Positions 1-13,200 of a stretch of 64,000 bases of DNA are shown here, piece after piece; position 1 is the first letter of the stretch; every line of letters begins with the position of its first letter. The stretch is from Halisarca cf. caerulea. Its lineage: Eukaryota; Porifera; Demospongiae; Chondrillida; Halisarcidae. The notes under the pieces are model-generated. The model saw nothing but the letters and a program-made list of their open reading frames with translations, was not told where the DNA came from and did not search any database. The position numbers and the translations under genes are program-made. The stretch is taken from positions 36,001 to 100,000 of the forward strand of contig CAUJGJ010000107.1 of the NCBI GenBank assembly GCA_963170055.1, read 5' to 3'.

Positions 1-3000
1 GTGCTGTGGGCGTATTTGTGTAGTGTTGGATATGCTGGTGCTAATACCAATATTTGGCACTAGCACCACGCACATTCCCAGTGGACACACATGACCTTTC
101 TGAAGTGCTGTGGGCGTATTTGTGTAATGTGGGATATGCTGGTGCTAATACCAATATTTTGCACTAGCACCACGCACATTCCCAGTGGACAAACATGACC
201 TTTCTGAAGATCTGTGGGCGTATGTTGTAGTGTTGGATATGCTGGTGCTAATACCAATATTTGGCACTAGCACCACGCACATTCCCAGTATAAACACATG
301 ACCTTTCTGAAGTGCTGTGGGCGTATTTGTGTAGTGTTGGATATGCTGGTGCTAATACCAATATTTGGCAGTAGCACCACGCACATTCCCAGTGGACACA
401 CATGACCTTTCTGAAGTGCTGTGGGCGTATTTGTGTATTGTTGGATATGCTGGTGCTAATACCAATATTTGGCACTAGCACCACGCACATTCCCAGTGGA
501 CACACATGAAGTTTCTTAACTACTGTGGGCGTATTTGTGTAGTGTTGGATTTGCTGGTGCTAATACCAATATTTGGCACTAGCACCATGCACATTCCCAG
601 TGGACACACATGACCTTTCTGAAGTGCTGTGGGCGTATTTGTGTAGTGTTGGATATGCTGTTGCTAATACCAATATTTGGCACTAGCACCACGCACATTC
701 CCAGTGGACACACATGACCTTTCTGAAGTGCTGTGGGCGTATTTGTGTAATGTGGGATATACTGGTGCTAATACCAATATTTGGCACTAGCACCACGCAC
801 ATTCCCAGTGGACACACATGAAGTTTCTGAAGTGCTGTGGGTGTATTTGTGTAGTGTTGGATATGCTGGTGCTAATACCAATATTTGGCACTAGCACCAC
901 GCACATTCCCAGTGGACGCACATGAAGTTTCTTAACTACTTTGGGCGTATTTGTGTAGTGTTGGATATGCTGGTGCTAATACCAATATTTGGCACTAGCA
1001 CCACGCACATTCCCAGTGGACGCACATGAAGTTTCTTAACTACTTTGGGCGTATTTGTGTAGTGTTGGATATACTGGTGCTAATACCAATATTTGGCACT
1101 AGCACCACGCACATTCCCAGTGGACGCACATGAAGTTTCTTAACTACTTTGGGCGTATTTGTGTAGTGTTGGATATGCTGGTGCTAATACCAATATTTGG
1201 CAGTAGCACCACGCACATTCCCAGTGGACACACATGACCTTTCTGAAGTGCTGTGGGCGTATTTGTGTAGTGTTGGATATGCTGGTGCTAATACCAATAT
1301 TTGGCACTAGCACCATGCACATTCCCAGTGGACACACATGAAGTTTCTTAACTACTGTGGGCGTATTTGTGTAGTGTTGGATTTGCTGGTGCTAATACCA
1401 ATATTTGGCACTAGCACCATGCACATTCCCAGTGGACACACATGACCTTTCTGAAGTGCTGTGGGCGTATTTGTGTAGTGTTGGATATGCTGGTGCTAAT
1501 ACCAATATTTGGCACTAGCACCACGCACATTCCCAGTGGACACACATGACCTTTCTGAAGTGCTGTGGGCGTATTTGTGTAATGTGGGATATACTGGTGC
1601 TAATACCAATATTTGGCTCTAGCACCACGCACATTCCCAGTGGACACACATGAAGTTTCTGAAGTGCTGTGGGTGTATTTGTGTAGTGTTGGATATGCTG
1701 GTGCTAATACCAATATTTGGCACTAGCACCACGCACATTCCCAGTGGACACACATGACCTTTCTGAAGTGCTGTGGGCGTATTTGTGTAGTGTTGGATAT
1801 GCTGGTGCTAATACCAATATTTTGAATTAGCACCACGCACATTCCCAGAGGAAACACATGAAGTTTTTGAAGTGCTGTGGGCGTATTTGTGTAGTGTTGG
1901 ATATGCTGGTGCTAATACCAATATTTGGCACTAGCACTACGCACATTCCCAGTGGACACACATGACCTTTCTGAAGTGCTGTGGGCGTATTTGTGTAATG
2001 TGGGATATGCTGGTGCTAATACCAATATTTTGCACTAGCACCACGCACATTCCTAGTGGACAAACATGACCTTTCTGAAGATCTGTGGGCGTATGTTGTA
2101 GTGTTGGATATGCTGGTGCTAATACCAATATTTGGCACTAGCACCACGCACATTCCCAGTATAAACACATGACCTTTCTGAAGTGCTGTGGGCGTATTTG
2201 TGTAGTGTTGGATATGCTGGTGCTAATACCAATATTTGGCAGTAGCACCACGCACATTCCCAGTGGACACACTTGACCTTTCTGAAGTGCTGTGGGCGTA
2301 TTTGTGTAGTGTTGGATATGCTGGTGCTAATACCAATATTTGGCACTAGCACCACGCACATTCCCAGTGGACACACATGAAGTTTCTTAACTACTGTGGG
2401 CGTATTTGTGTAGTGTTGGATTTGCTGGTGCTAATACCAATATTTGGCACTAGCACCATGCACATTCCCAGTGGACACACATGACCTTTCTGAAGTGCTG
2501 TGGGCGTATTTTTGTAGTGTTGGATATGCTGTTGCTAATACCAATATTTGGCACTAGCACCACGCACATTCCCAGTGGACACACATGACCTTTCTGAAGT
2601 GCTGTGGGCGTATTTGTGTAATGTGGGATATACTGGTGCTAATACCAATATTTGGCACTAGCACCACGCACATTCCCAGTGGACACACATGAAGTTTCTG
2701 AAGTGCTGTGGGTGTATTTGTGTAGTGTTGGATATGCTGGTGCTAATACCAATATTTGGCACTAGCACCACGCACATTCCCAGTGGACACACATGACCTT
2801 TCTGAAGTGCTGTGGGCGTATTTGTGTAGTGTTGGATATGCTGGTGCTAATACCAATATTTGGCACTAGCACCACGCACATTCCCAGTGGACACACATGA
2901 CCTTTCTGAAGTACTGTGGGCGTATTTGTGTAGTGTTGGATATGGTGGTGCTAATACCAATATTTGGCACTAGCACCACGCACATTCCCAGTGGACACAC

Positions 3001-6000
3001 ATGACCTTTCTGAAGTGCTGTGGGCGTATTTGTGTAGTGTTGGATATGCTGGTGCTAATACCAATATTTGGCACTAGCACCACGCACATTTCTAGTAGAC
3101 ACACATGAAGTTTCTGAAGTACTGTGGGCGTACTTGTGTAGTATTGGATATTCTGGTGCTAATACCAATATTTGGCACTAGCACTACGCACATTCCCAGT
3201 GGACACACATGAAGTTTCCGAAGTGCTGTGGGCGTATTTGTGTTGTGTTAGATATGGTGGTGCTAATACCAATATTTGGCACTAGCACCACGCACATTCC
3301 TAGTAGACACACATGAAGTTTCTGAAGTGCTGTGGGCGTACTTGTGTAGTATTGGATATGCTGGTGCTAAGACCAATATTTGGCACTAGCACCACGCACA
3401 TTCCCAGTGGACACACATGACCTTTTTAAAGTGCTGTGGGCGTATTTGTGTAGTGTTGGATAATCTGGTGCTAATACTAATATTTAGCACTAGCACCACG
3501 CACATTCCCAGTGGGACACACATGAAGTTTCTTAACTACTGTGGGCGCATTTGTGTAATGTTGGATATGCTGGTGCTAATACCAATATTTGGCACTAGCA
3601 CCACGCACATTCCCAGTGGACACACATGAAGTTTCTGAAGTGCTGTGGGCGTATTTGTGTAGTGTTGGATATGCTGGTGCTAATACCAATATTTGGCACT
3701 AGCACCACGCACATTCCCAGTGGACACACATGACCTTTCTGAAGTGCTGTTGGCGTATTTGTGTAGTGTTGGATATGCTGGTGCTAATACCAATATTTTG
3801 CACTAGCACCACACACATTCCTAGTAGACACACATGAAGTTTCTGAAGTACTGTGGGCGTATTTGTGTAGTATTGGATATGCTGGTGCTAATACCAATAT
3901 TTGGCACTAGCACCACGCACATTCCCAGTGGACACACAACAAATTTCTGAAGTGCTGTGGGCGTATTTGTGTAGTGTTGGATATGCTGGTGCTAATACCA
4001 ATATTTGGCACTAGTACCACGCACATTCCCAGTGGACACACATGACCTTTTTGAAGTGCTGTGGGCGTAGTTGTGTAGTGTTGGATATGCTGGTGCAAAT
4101 AACCATATTTGGCACTAGCACCACGCACATTCCCAGTGGACACACATGAAGTTTCTTAACTACTGTGGGTGTATTTGTGTAATGTTGGATATGCTGGTGC
4201 TAATACCAATATTTGGCACTAGCACCACGCACATTCCCAGTGGACACACATGAAGTTTCTGAAGTGCTGTGGGCGTATTTGTGTAGTGTTGGATATGCTG
4301 GTGCTAATACCAATATTTGGCACTAGTACCACGCACATTCCCAGTGGACACACATGACCTTTTTGAAGTGCTGTGGGCGTATTTGTGTAGTGTTGGATAT
4401 GGTGGTGCTAATACCAATATTTGGCACTATTACCACGCACATTCCCAGTGGACACATGAAGTTTCTGAAGTGCTGTGGGCGTATTTGTGTAGTGTTGGAT
4501 ATGCTGGTGCTAATACCAATATTTGGCACTAGCACCACGCACATTCCTAGTAGGCACACATGAAGTTTCTGAAGTACTGTGGGCGTACTTGTGTAGTATT
4601 GGATATGCTGGTGCTAATACCAATATTTGGCACTAGCACCACGCACATTCCCAGTGGACACACATGACCTTTTTAAAGTGCTGTGGGCGTATTTGTGTAG
4701 TGTTGGATAATCTGGTGCTAATACCAATATTTAGCACTAGCACCACGCACATTCCCAGTGGGACACACATGAAGTTTCTTAACTACTGTGGGCGCATTTG
4801 TGTAATGTTGGATATGCTGGTGCTAATACCAATATTTGGCACTAGCACCACGCACATTCCCAGTGGACACACATGAAGTTTCTGAAGTACTGTGGGCGTA
4901 TTTGTGTAGTGTTGGATATGCTGGTGCTAATACCAATATTTGGCACTAGCACCACGCACATTCCCAGTGGGACACACATGACCTTTCTGAAGTGCTGTGG
5001 GCGTATTTGTGTAGTGTTGGATATGCTGGTGCTAATACCAATATTTTGCACTAGCACCACACACATTCCTAGTAGACACACATGAAGTTTCTGAAGTACT
5101 GTGGGCGTATTTGTGTAGTATTGGATATGCTGGTGCTAATACCAATATTTGGCACTAGCACCACGCACATTCCCAGTGGACACACATGAAATTTCTGAAG
5201 TGCTGTGGGCGTATTTGTGTAGTGTTGGATATGCTGGTGCTAATACCAATATTTGGCACTAGTACCACGCACATTCCCAGTGGACACACATGACCTTTTT
5301 GAAGTGCTGTGGGCGTATTTGTGTAGTGTTGGATATGCTGGTGCAAATACCCATATTTGGCACTAGCACCACGCACATTCCCAGTGGACACACATGAAGT
5401 TTCTTAACTACTGTGGGTGTATTTGTGTAATGTTGGATATGCTGGTGCTAATACCAATATTTGGCACTAGCACCACGCACATTCCCAGTGGACACACATG
5501 ACCTTTCTGAAGTACTGTGAGCGTATTTGTGTAGTGTTGGATATGGTGGTGCTAATACCAATATTTGGCACTAGCACCACGCACATTCCCAGTGGACACA
5601 CATGACCTTTCTGAAGTGCTGTGGGCGTATTTGTGTAGTGTTGGATATGCTGGTGCTAATACCAATATTTGGCACTAGCACCACGCACATTCCTAGTAGA
5701 CACACATGAAGTTTCTGAAGTACTGTGGGCGTACTTGTGTAGTATTGGATATTCTGGTGCTAATACCAATATTTGGCACTAGCACTACGCACATTCCCAG
5801 TGGACACACATGAAGTTTCCGAAGTGCTGTGGGCGTATTTGTGTTGTGTTAGATATGGTGGTGCTAATACCAATATTTGGCACTAGCACCACGCACATTC
5901 CTAGTAGACACACATGAAGTTTCTGAAGTACTGTGGGCGTACTTGTGTAGTATTGGATATGCTGGTGCTAAGACCAATATTTGGCACTAGCACCACGCAC

Positions 6001-9000
6001 ATTCCCAGTGGACACACATGACCTTTTTAAAGTGCTGTGGGCGTATTTGTGTAGTGTTGGATAATCTGGTGCTAATACTAATATTTAGCACTAGCACCAC
6101 GCACATTCCCAGTGGGACACACATGAAGTTTCTTAACTACTGTGGGCGCATTTGTGTAATGTTGGATATGCTGGTGCTAATACCAATATTTGGCACTAGC
6201 ACCACGCACATTCCCAGTGGACACACATGAAGTTTCTGAAGTGCTGTGGGCGTATTTGTGTAGTGTTGGATATGCTGGTGCTAATACCAATATTTGGCAC
6301 TAGCACCACGCACATTCCCAGTGGACACACATGACCTTTCTGAAGTGCTGTTGGCGTATTTGTGTAGTGTTGGATATGCTGGTGCTAATACCAATATTTT
6401 GCACTAGCACCACACACATTCCTAGTAGACACACATGAAGTTTCTGAAGTACTGTGGGCGTATTTGTGTAGTATTGAATATGCTGGTGCTAATACCAATA
6501 TTTGGCACTAGCACCACGCACATTCCCAGTGGACACACATGACCTTTTTAAAGTGCTGTGGGCGTATTTGTGTAGTGTTGGATAATCTGGTGCTAATACC
6601 AATATTTAGCACTAGCACCACGCACATTCCCAGTGGGACACACATGAAGTTTCTTAACTACTGTGGGCGCATTTGTGTAATGTTGGATATGCTGGTGCTA
6701 ATACCAATATTTGGCACTAGCACCACGCACATTCCCAGTGGACACACATGAAGTTTCTGAAGTGCTGTGGGCGTATTTGTGTAGTGTTGGATATGCTGGT
6801 GCTAATACCAATATTTGGCACTAGCACCACGCACATTCCCAGTGTACACACATGACCTTTCTGAAGTGCTGTGGGCGTATTTGTGTAGTGTTGGATATGC
6901 TGGTGCTAATACCAATATTTTGCACTAGCACCACACACATTCCTAGTAGACACACATGAAGTTTCTGAAGTACTGTGGGCGTATTTGTGTAGTATTGGAT
7001 ATGCTGGTGCTAATACCAATATTTGGCACTAGCACCACGCACATTCCCAGTGGACACACATGAAATTTCTGAAGTGCTGTGGGCGTATTTGTGTAGTGTT
7101 GGATATGCTGGTGCTAATACCAATATTTGGCACTAGTACCACGCACATTCCCAGTGGACACACATGACCTTTTTGAAGTGCTGTGGGCGTATTTGTGTAG
7201 TGTTGGATATGCTGGTGCTAATACCCATATTTGGCACTAGCACCACGCACATTCCCAGTGGACACACATGAAGTTTCTTAACTACTGTGGGTGTATTTGT
7301 GTAATGTTGGATATGCTGGTGCTAATACCAATATTTGGCACTAGAACCACGCACATTCCCAGTGGACACACATGACCTTTCTGAAGTACTGTGGGCGTAT
7401 TTGTGTAGTGTTGGATATGGTGGTGCTAATACCAATATTTGGCACTAGCACCACGCACATTCCCAGTGGACACACATGACCTTTCTGAAGTGCTGTGGGC
7501 GTATTTGTGTAGTGTTGGATATGCTGGTGCTAATACCAATATTTGGCACTAGCACCACGCACATTCCTAGTAGACACACATGAAGTTTCTGAAGTACTGT
7601 GGGCGTACTTGTGTAGTATTGGATATTCTGGTGCTAATACCAATATTTGGCACTAGCACTACGCACATTCCCAGTGGACACACATGAAGTTTCCGAAGTG
7701 CTGTGGGCGTATTTGTGTTGTGTTAGATATGGTGGTGCTAATACCAATATTTGGCACTAGCACCACGCACATTCCTAGTAGACACACATGAAGTTTCTGA
7801 AGTACTGTGGGCGTACTTGTGTAGTATTGGATATGCTGGTGCTAATACCAATATTTGGCACTAGCACCACGCACATTCCCAGTGGACACACATGACCTTT
7901 TTAAAGTGCTGTGGGCGTATTTGTGTAGTGTTGGATAATCTGGTGCTAATACTAATATTTAGCACTAGCACCACGCACATTCCCAGTGGGACACACATGA
8001 AGTTTCTTAACTACTGTGGGCGCATTTGTGTAATGTTGGATATGCTGGTGCTAATACCAATATTTGGCACTAGCACCACGCACATTCCCAGTGGACACAC
8101 ATGAAGTTTCTGAAGTGCTGTGGGCGTATTTGTGTAGTGTTGGATATGCTGGTGCTAATACCAATATTTGGCACTAGCACCACGCACATTCCCAGTGGAC
8201 ACACATGAAGTTTCTGAAGTACTGTGGGCGTATTTGTGTAGTATTGGATATGCTGGTGCTAATACCAATATTTGGCACTAGCACCACGCACATTCCCAGT
8301 GGACACACAACAAATTTCTGAAGTGCTGTGGGCGTATTTGTGTAGTGTTGGATATGCTGGTGCTAATACCAATATTTGGCACTAGTACCACGCACATTCC
8401 CAGTGGACACACATGACCTTTTTGAAGTGCTGTGGGCGTAGTTGTGTAGTGTTGGATATGCTGGTGCAAATAACCATATTTGGCACTAGCACCACGCACA
8501 TTCCCAGTGGACACACATGAAGTTTCTTAACTACTGTGGGTGTATTTGTGTAATGTTGGATATGCTGGTGCTAATACCAATATTTGGCACTAGCACCACG
8601 CACATTCCCAGTGGACACACATGAAGTTTCTGAAGTGCTGTGGGCGTATTTGTGTATTGTTGGATATGCTGGTGCTAATACCAATATTTGGCACTAGTAC
8701 CACGCACATTCCCAGTGGACACACATGACCTTTTTGAAGTGCTGTGGGCGTATTTGTGTAGTGTTGGATATGGTGGTGCTAATACCAATATTTGGCACTA
8801 TTACCACGCACATTCCCAGTGGACACACATGAAGTTTTTGAAGTGCTGTGGGCGTATTTGTGTAGTGTTGGATATGCTGGTGCTAATACCAATATTTGGC
8901 ACTAGCACCACGCACATTCCTAGTAGACACACATGAAGTTTCTGAAGTACTGTGGGCGTACTTGTGTAGTATTGGATATGCTGGTGCTAATACCAATATT

Positions 9001-9120
9001 TGGCACTAGCACCACGCACATTCCCAGTGGACACACATGACCTTTTTAAAGTGCTGTGGGCGTATTTGTGTAGTGTTGGATATGCTGGTGCTAATACCAA
9101 TATTTGGCACTAGCACCACG
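1..9120. repeat. Satellite subfamily A domain
   Basis: This stretch is distinguished by monomers with GAAGTTTCTTAACTACTGTGGG, CCTAGTAGACAC and GACCTTTTTAAAGTGC, which are rare or absent later. Repeated blocks are visible inside it. Positions 1 to about 1000 reappear from about 1872 (18 monomers). A marker monomer pair starting GACCTTTTTAAAG recurs at about 3417, 4664, 6018, 6539 and 7892, separated by about 12, 13, 5 and 13 monomers. The boundary near 9120 is approximate and is where subfamily B markers such as GGGCATATTTTTG first appear. Confidence 0.75.
37..67. repeat. Conserved dyad (hairpin) inside each satellite monomer
   Basis: In the representative monomer, GGTGCTA (37-43) pairs with TAGCACC (61-67), and the inner CCAA (47-50) pairs with TTGG (54-57) around a TAT loop. 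ATA and CAC form a symmetric 3/3 internal loop. The same structure recurs in nearly every monomer. In monomers reading ATGGTGGTGCTA the outer stem grows to nine pairs (GTGGTGCTA with TAGCACCAC). Only one representative is given here. Pairing is read directly from the sequence. Whether it forms a cruciform or binds a protein is unknown. Confidence 0.8.
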
Positions 9121-10270
9121 CACATTCCCAGTGGACACACATGAAGTTTCTGAAGTGCTGTTGGCGTATTTGTGTAGTGTTGGATATGGTGGTGCTAATA
9201 CCAATATTTGGCACTAGCACCACGCACATTCCCAGTGAACACACTTGAAGTTTCTGAAGTGCTGTGGGCATATTTTTGTAGTGTTGGATATGCTGGTGCT
9301 AATACCAATATTTGGCACTAGCACCACGCACATTCCCAGTGGACACACATGAAGTTTCTGAAGTGCTGTGGGCGTATTTGTGTAGTGTTGGATATGGTGG
9401 TGCTAATACCAATATTTGGCACTAGCACCACACACATTCCCAGAGGACACACATGAAGATTTTTAACTACTGTGGAAGTATTTGTGTAATGTTGGATATG
9501 CTGGTGCTAATACCAATATTTGGCACTAGCACCACGCACATTCCCAGTGGACACACATGAGTTTTCTGAAGTGCTGTAGGCGTATTTGTGTAGTGTTGGA
9601 TATGGTGGTGCTAATACCAATATTTGGCACTAGCACCACGCACATTCCCAGTGGACACACATGACCTTTCTGAAGTGCTGTGGGCGTATATGTATAGTGT
9701 TGGATATGCTGGTGCTAATACAAATATTTGGTACTAGCACCACGCACATTCCCAGTAGACACACATTAAGTTTCTGAAGATCTGTGGGCGTATTTGTGTA
9801 GTGTTGGATATGCTGGTGCTAATACCAATATTTGGCACTAGCACCACACACATTCCCAGTGGACACACATGAAGATTCTTAACAACTGTGGGCGTATTTG
9901 TTTAATGTTGGATATGCTGGTGCTAATACGAATATTTGGCACTGGCACCAAGCGCATTCCCAGTGGAAACACATGACCTTTCTGAAGTACTGTGGGCGTA
10001 TTTGTGTAGTGTTGGATGTGGTGGTGCTAATACCAATATTTGTCACTAGCACCACGCACATTCCCAGTGGACACACATGAAGTTTCTGAAGTGCTGTGGG
10101 CGTATTTGTGTAGTGTTGGATATGGTGGTGCTAATACCAATATTTGGCACTAGCACCACGCACTTTCCCAGTGGACACACATGAAGTTTCTTATATGCTG
10201 TGGGCGTATTTGTGTAGTGTTGGATATGCTGGTGCTAATACCAATATTTGGCACTAGCACCACGCACATT

Positions 10271-13200
10271 GTCAGGGGACACACATGAAGTTTCAGAAGT
10301 GCTATGGGCGTATCTGTGTAGTGTTATATATGCTGGTGCTAATACCAATATTTGGCACTAGCACCACGCACATTCCCAGTGGACACACATGAAGTTTCTG
10401 AAGTGCTGTGGGCGTATTTGTGTAGTGTTGGATATGGTGGTGCTAATACCAACATTTGGCACTAGCACCACGCACATTCCCATTTGACACACATGAAGAT
10501 TTTTAACTACTGTGGGCGTATTTGTGTAGTGTTGGATATGCTGGTGCTAATACCAATATTTGGCACTAGCACCACGCACATTCCCAGTGGACACACATGA
10601 CCTTTCTGAAGTGCTGTGGGCGTATTTGTGTAGTGTTTGATATGGTGGTGCTAATACCAATATTTGGCACTAGCACCACGCACATTCCCAGTGGACACAC
10701 ATGACCTTTCTGAAGTGCTGTGGGCGTATTTGTGTAGTGTTGGATATGCTGGTGCTAATACCAATATTTGGCACTAGCACCACGCACATTCCCAGTAGAC
10801 ACACATTAAGTTTTTTAAGTGCTGAGGGCGTATTTGTGTAGTGTTGTATATGCTGGTGCTAATACCAATATTTGGCACTAGCACCACGCACATTCTCAGG
10901 GGACACACATGAAGTTTCTGAAGATCTGTGGGCGTATCTGTGTAGTGTTGGATATGCTGGTGCTAATACCAATATTTGGCACTAGCACCACGCACATTCC
11001 CAGTGGACAAACATGAAGTTTCTGAAGTGCTGTGGGCGTATTTGTGTAGTATTGGATATGCTGGTGCTAATACCAATATTTGGCACTAGCACCACGCACA
11101 TTCCGATTGGACACACATGAAGATTTTTAACTACTGTGGGCGTATTTGTGTAATGTTGGATATGCTGGTGCTAATACAAATATTTGGTACTAGCACCACG
11201 CACATTCCCAGTGGACACACATGACCTTTCTGAAGTGCTGTGGGCGTATTTGTGTAGTGTTGGATATGGTGGTGCTAATACCAATATTTGTCACTAGCAC
11301 CACGCACATTCCCAGTGGACACACATGACCTTTCTGAAGTGCTGTGGGCGTATTTGTGTAGTGTTGGATATGCTGGTGCTAATACCAATATTTGGCACTA
11401 GCACCACGCACATTCCCAGTGGACACACATGACCTTTCTGAAGTGCTGTGGGCGTATTTGTGTAGTGTTGGATATGCTGGTGCTAATACCAATATTTGGC
11501 ACTAGCACCACGCACATTCCCAGTAGACACACATTAAGTTTTTTAAGTGCTGAGGGCGTATTTGTGTAGTGTTGTATATGCTGGTGCTAATACCAATATT
11601 TGGCACTAGCACCACGCACATTCTCAGGGGACACACATGAAGTTTCTGAAGATCTGTGGGCGTATCTGTGTAGTGTTGGATATGCTGGTGCTAATACCAA
11701 TATTTGGCACTAGCACCACGCACATTCCCAGTGGACAAACATGAAGTTTCTGAAGTGCTGTGGGCGTATTTGTGTAGTATTGGATATGCTGGTGCTAATA
11801 CCAATATTTGGCACTAGCACCACGCACATTCCGATTGGACACACATGAAGATTTTTAACTACTGTGGGCGTATTTGTGTAATGTTGGATATGCTGGTGCT
11901 AATACAAATATTTGGTACTAGCACCACGCACATTCCCAGTGGACACACATGACCTTTCTGAAGTGCTGTGGGCGTATTTGTGTAGTGTTGGATATGGTGG
12001 TGCTAATACCAATATTTGTCACTAGCACCACGCACATTCCCAGTGGACACACATGACCTTTCTGAAGTGCTGTGGGCGTATTTGTGTAGTGTTGGATATG
12101 CTGGTGCTAATACCAATATTTGGCACTAGCACCACGCACATTCCCAGTAGACACACATTAAGTTTCTGAAGTGCTGTGGGCGTATTTGTGTAGTGTTGGA
12201 TATGCTGGTGCTAATACCAATATTTGGCACTAGCACCACACACATTCGCAGTGGACACACATGAAGTTTCTGAAGTTCTGTGGGCGTATTTGTGTAGTGT
12301 TGGATATGCTGGTGCTAATACCAATATTTGGCACTAGCACCACGCACATTCCCAGTGGACACACATGAAGTTTCTGAAGTGCTGTGGGCGTATTTGTGTA
12401 GTGTTGGATATGGTGGTGCTAATACCAATATTTGGCACTAGCACCACACACATTCCCAGAGGACACACATGAAGATTTTTAACTACTGAGGAAGTATTTG
12501 TGTAGTGTTGGATATGCTGGTGCTAATACCAATATTTGGCACTAGCACCACGCACATTCCCAGTGGACACACATGACTTTTCTGAAGTGCTGTAGGCGTA
12601 TTTGTGTAGTGTTGGATATGCTGGTGCTAATACCAATATTTGGCACTAGCACCACGCACATTCCCAGTGGACACACATGACCATTCTGAAGTGCTGTGGG
12701 CGTATATGTGTAGTGTTGGATATGCTGGTGCTAATACAAATATTTGGTACTAGCACCACGCACATTCCCAGTAGACACACATTAAGTTTCTGAAGATCTG
12801 TGGGCGTATTTGTGTAGTGTTGGATATGCTGGTGCTAATACCAATATTTGGCACTAGCACCACACACATTCCCAGTGGACACACATGAAGATTCTTAACA
12901 ACTGTGGGCGTATTTGTGTAATGTTGGATATGCTGGTGCTAATACCAATATTTGGCACTGGCACCAAGCGCATTCCCAGTGGAAACACATGACCTTTCTG
13001 AAGTACTGTGGGCGTATTTGTGTAGTGTTGGATGTGGTGGTGCTAATACCAATATTTGTCACTAGCACCACGCACATTCCCAGTGGACACACATGAAGTT
13101 TCTGAAGTGCTGTGGGCGTATTTGTGTAGTGTTGGATATGGTGGTGCTAATACCAATATTTGGCACTAGCACCACGCACTTTCCCAGTGGACACACATGA

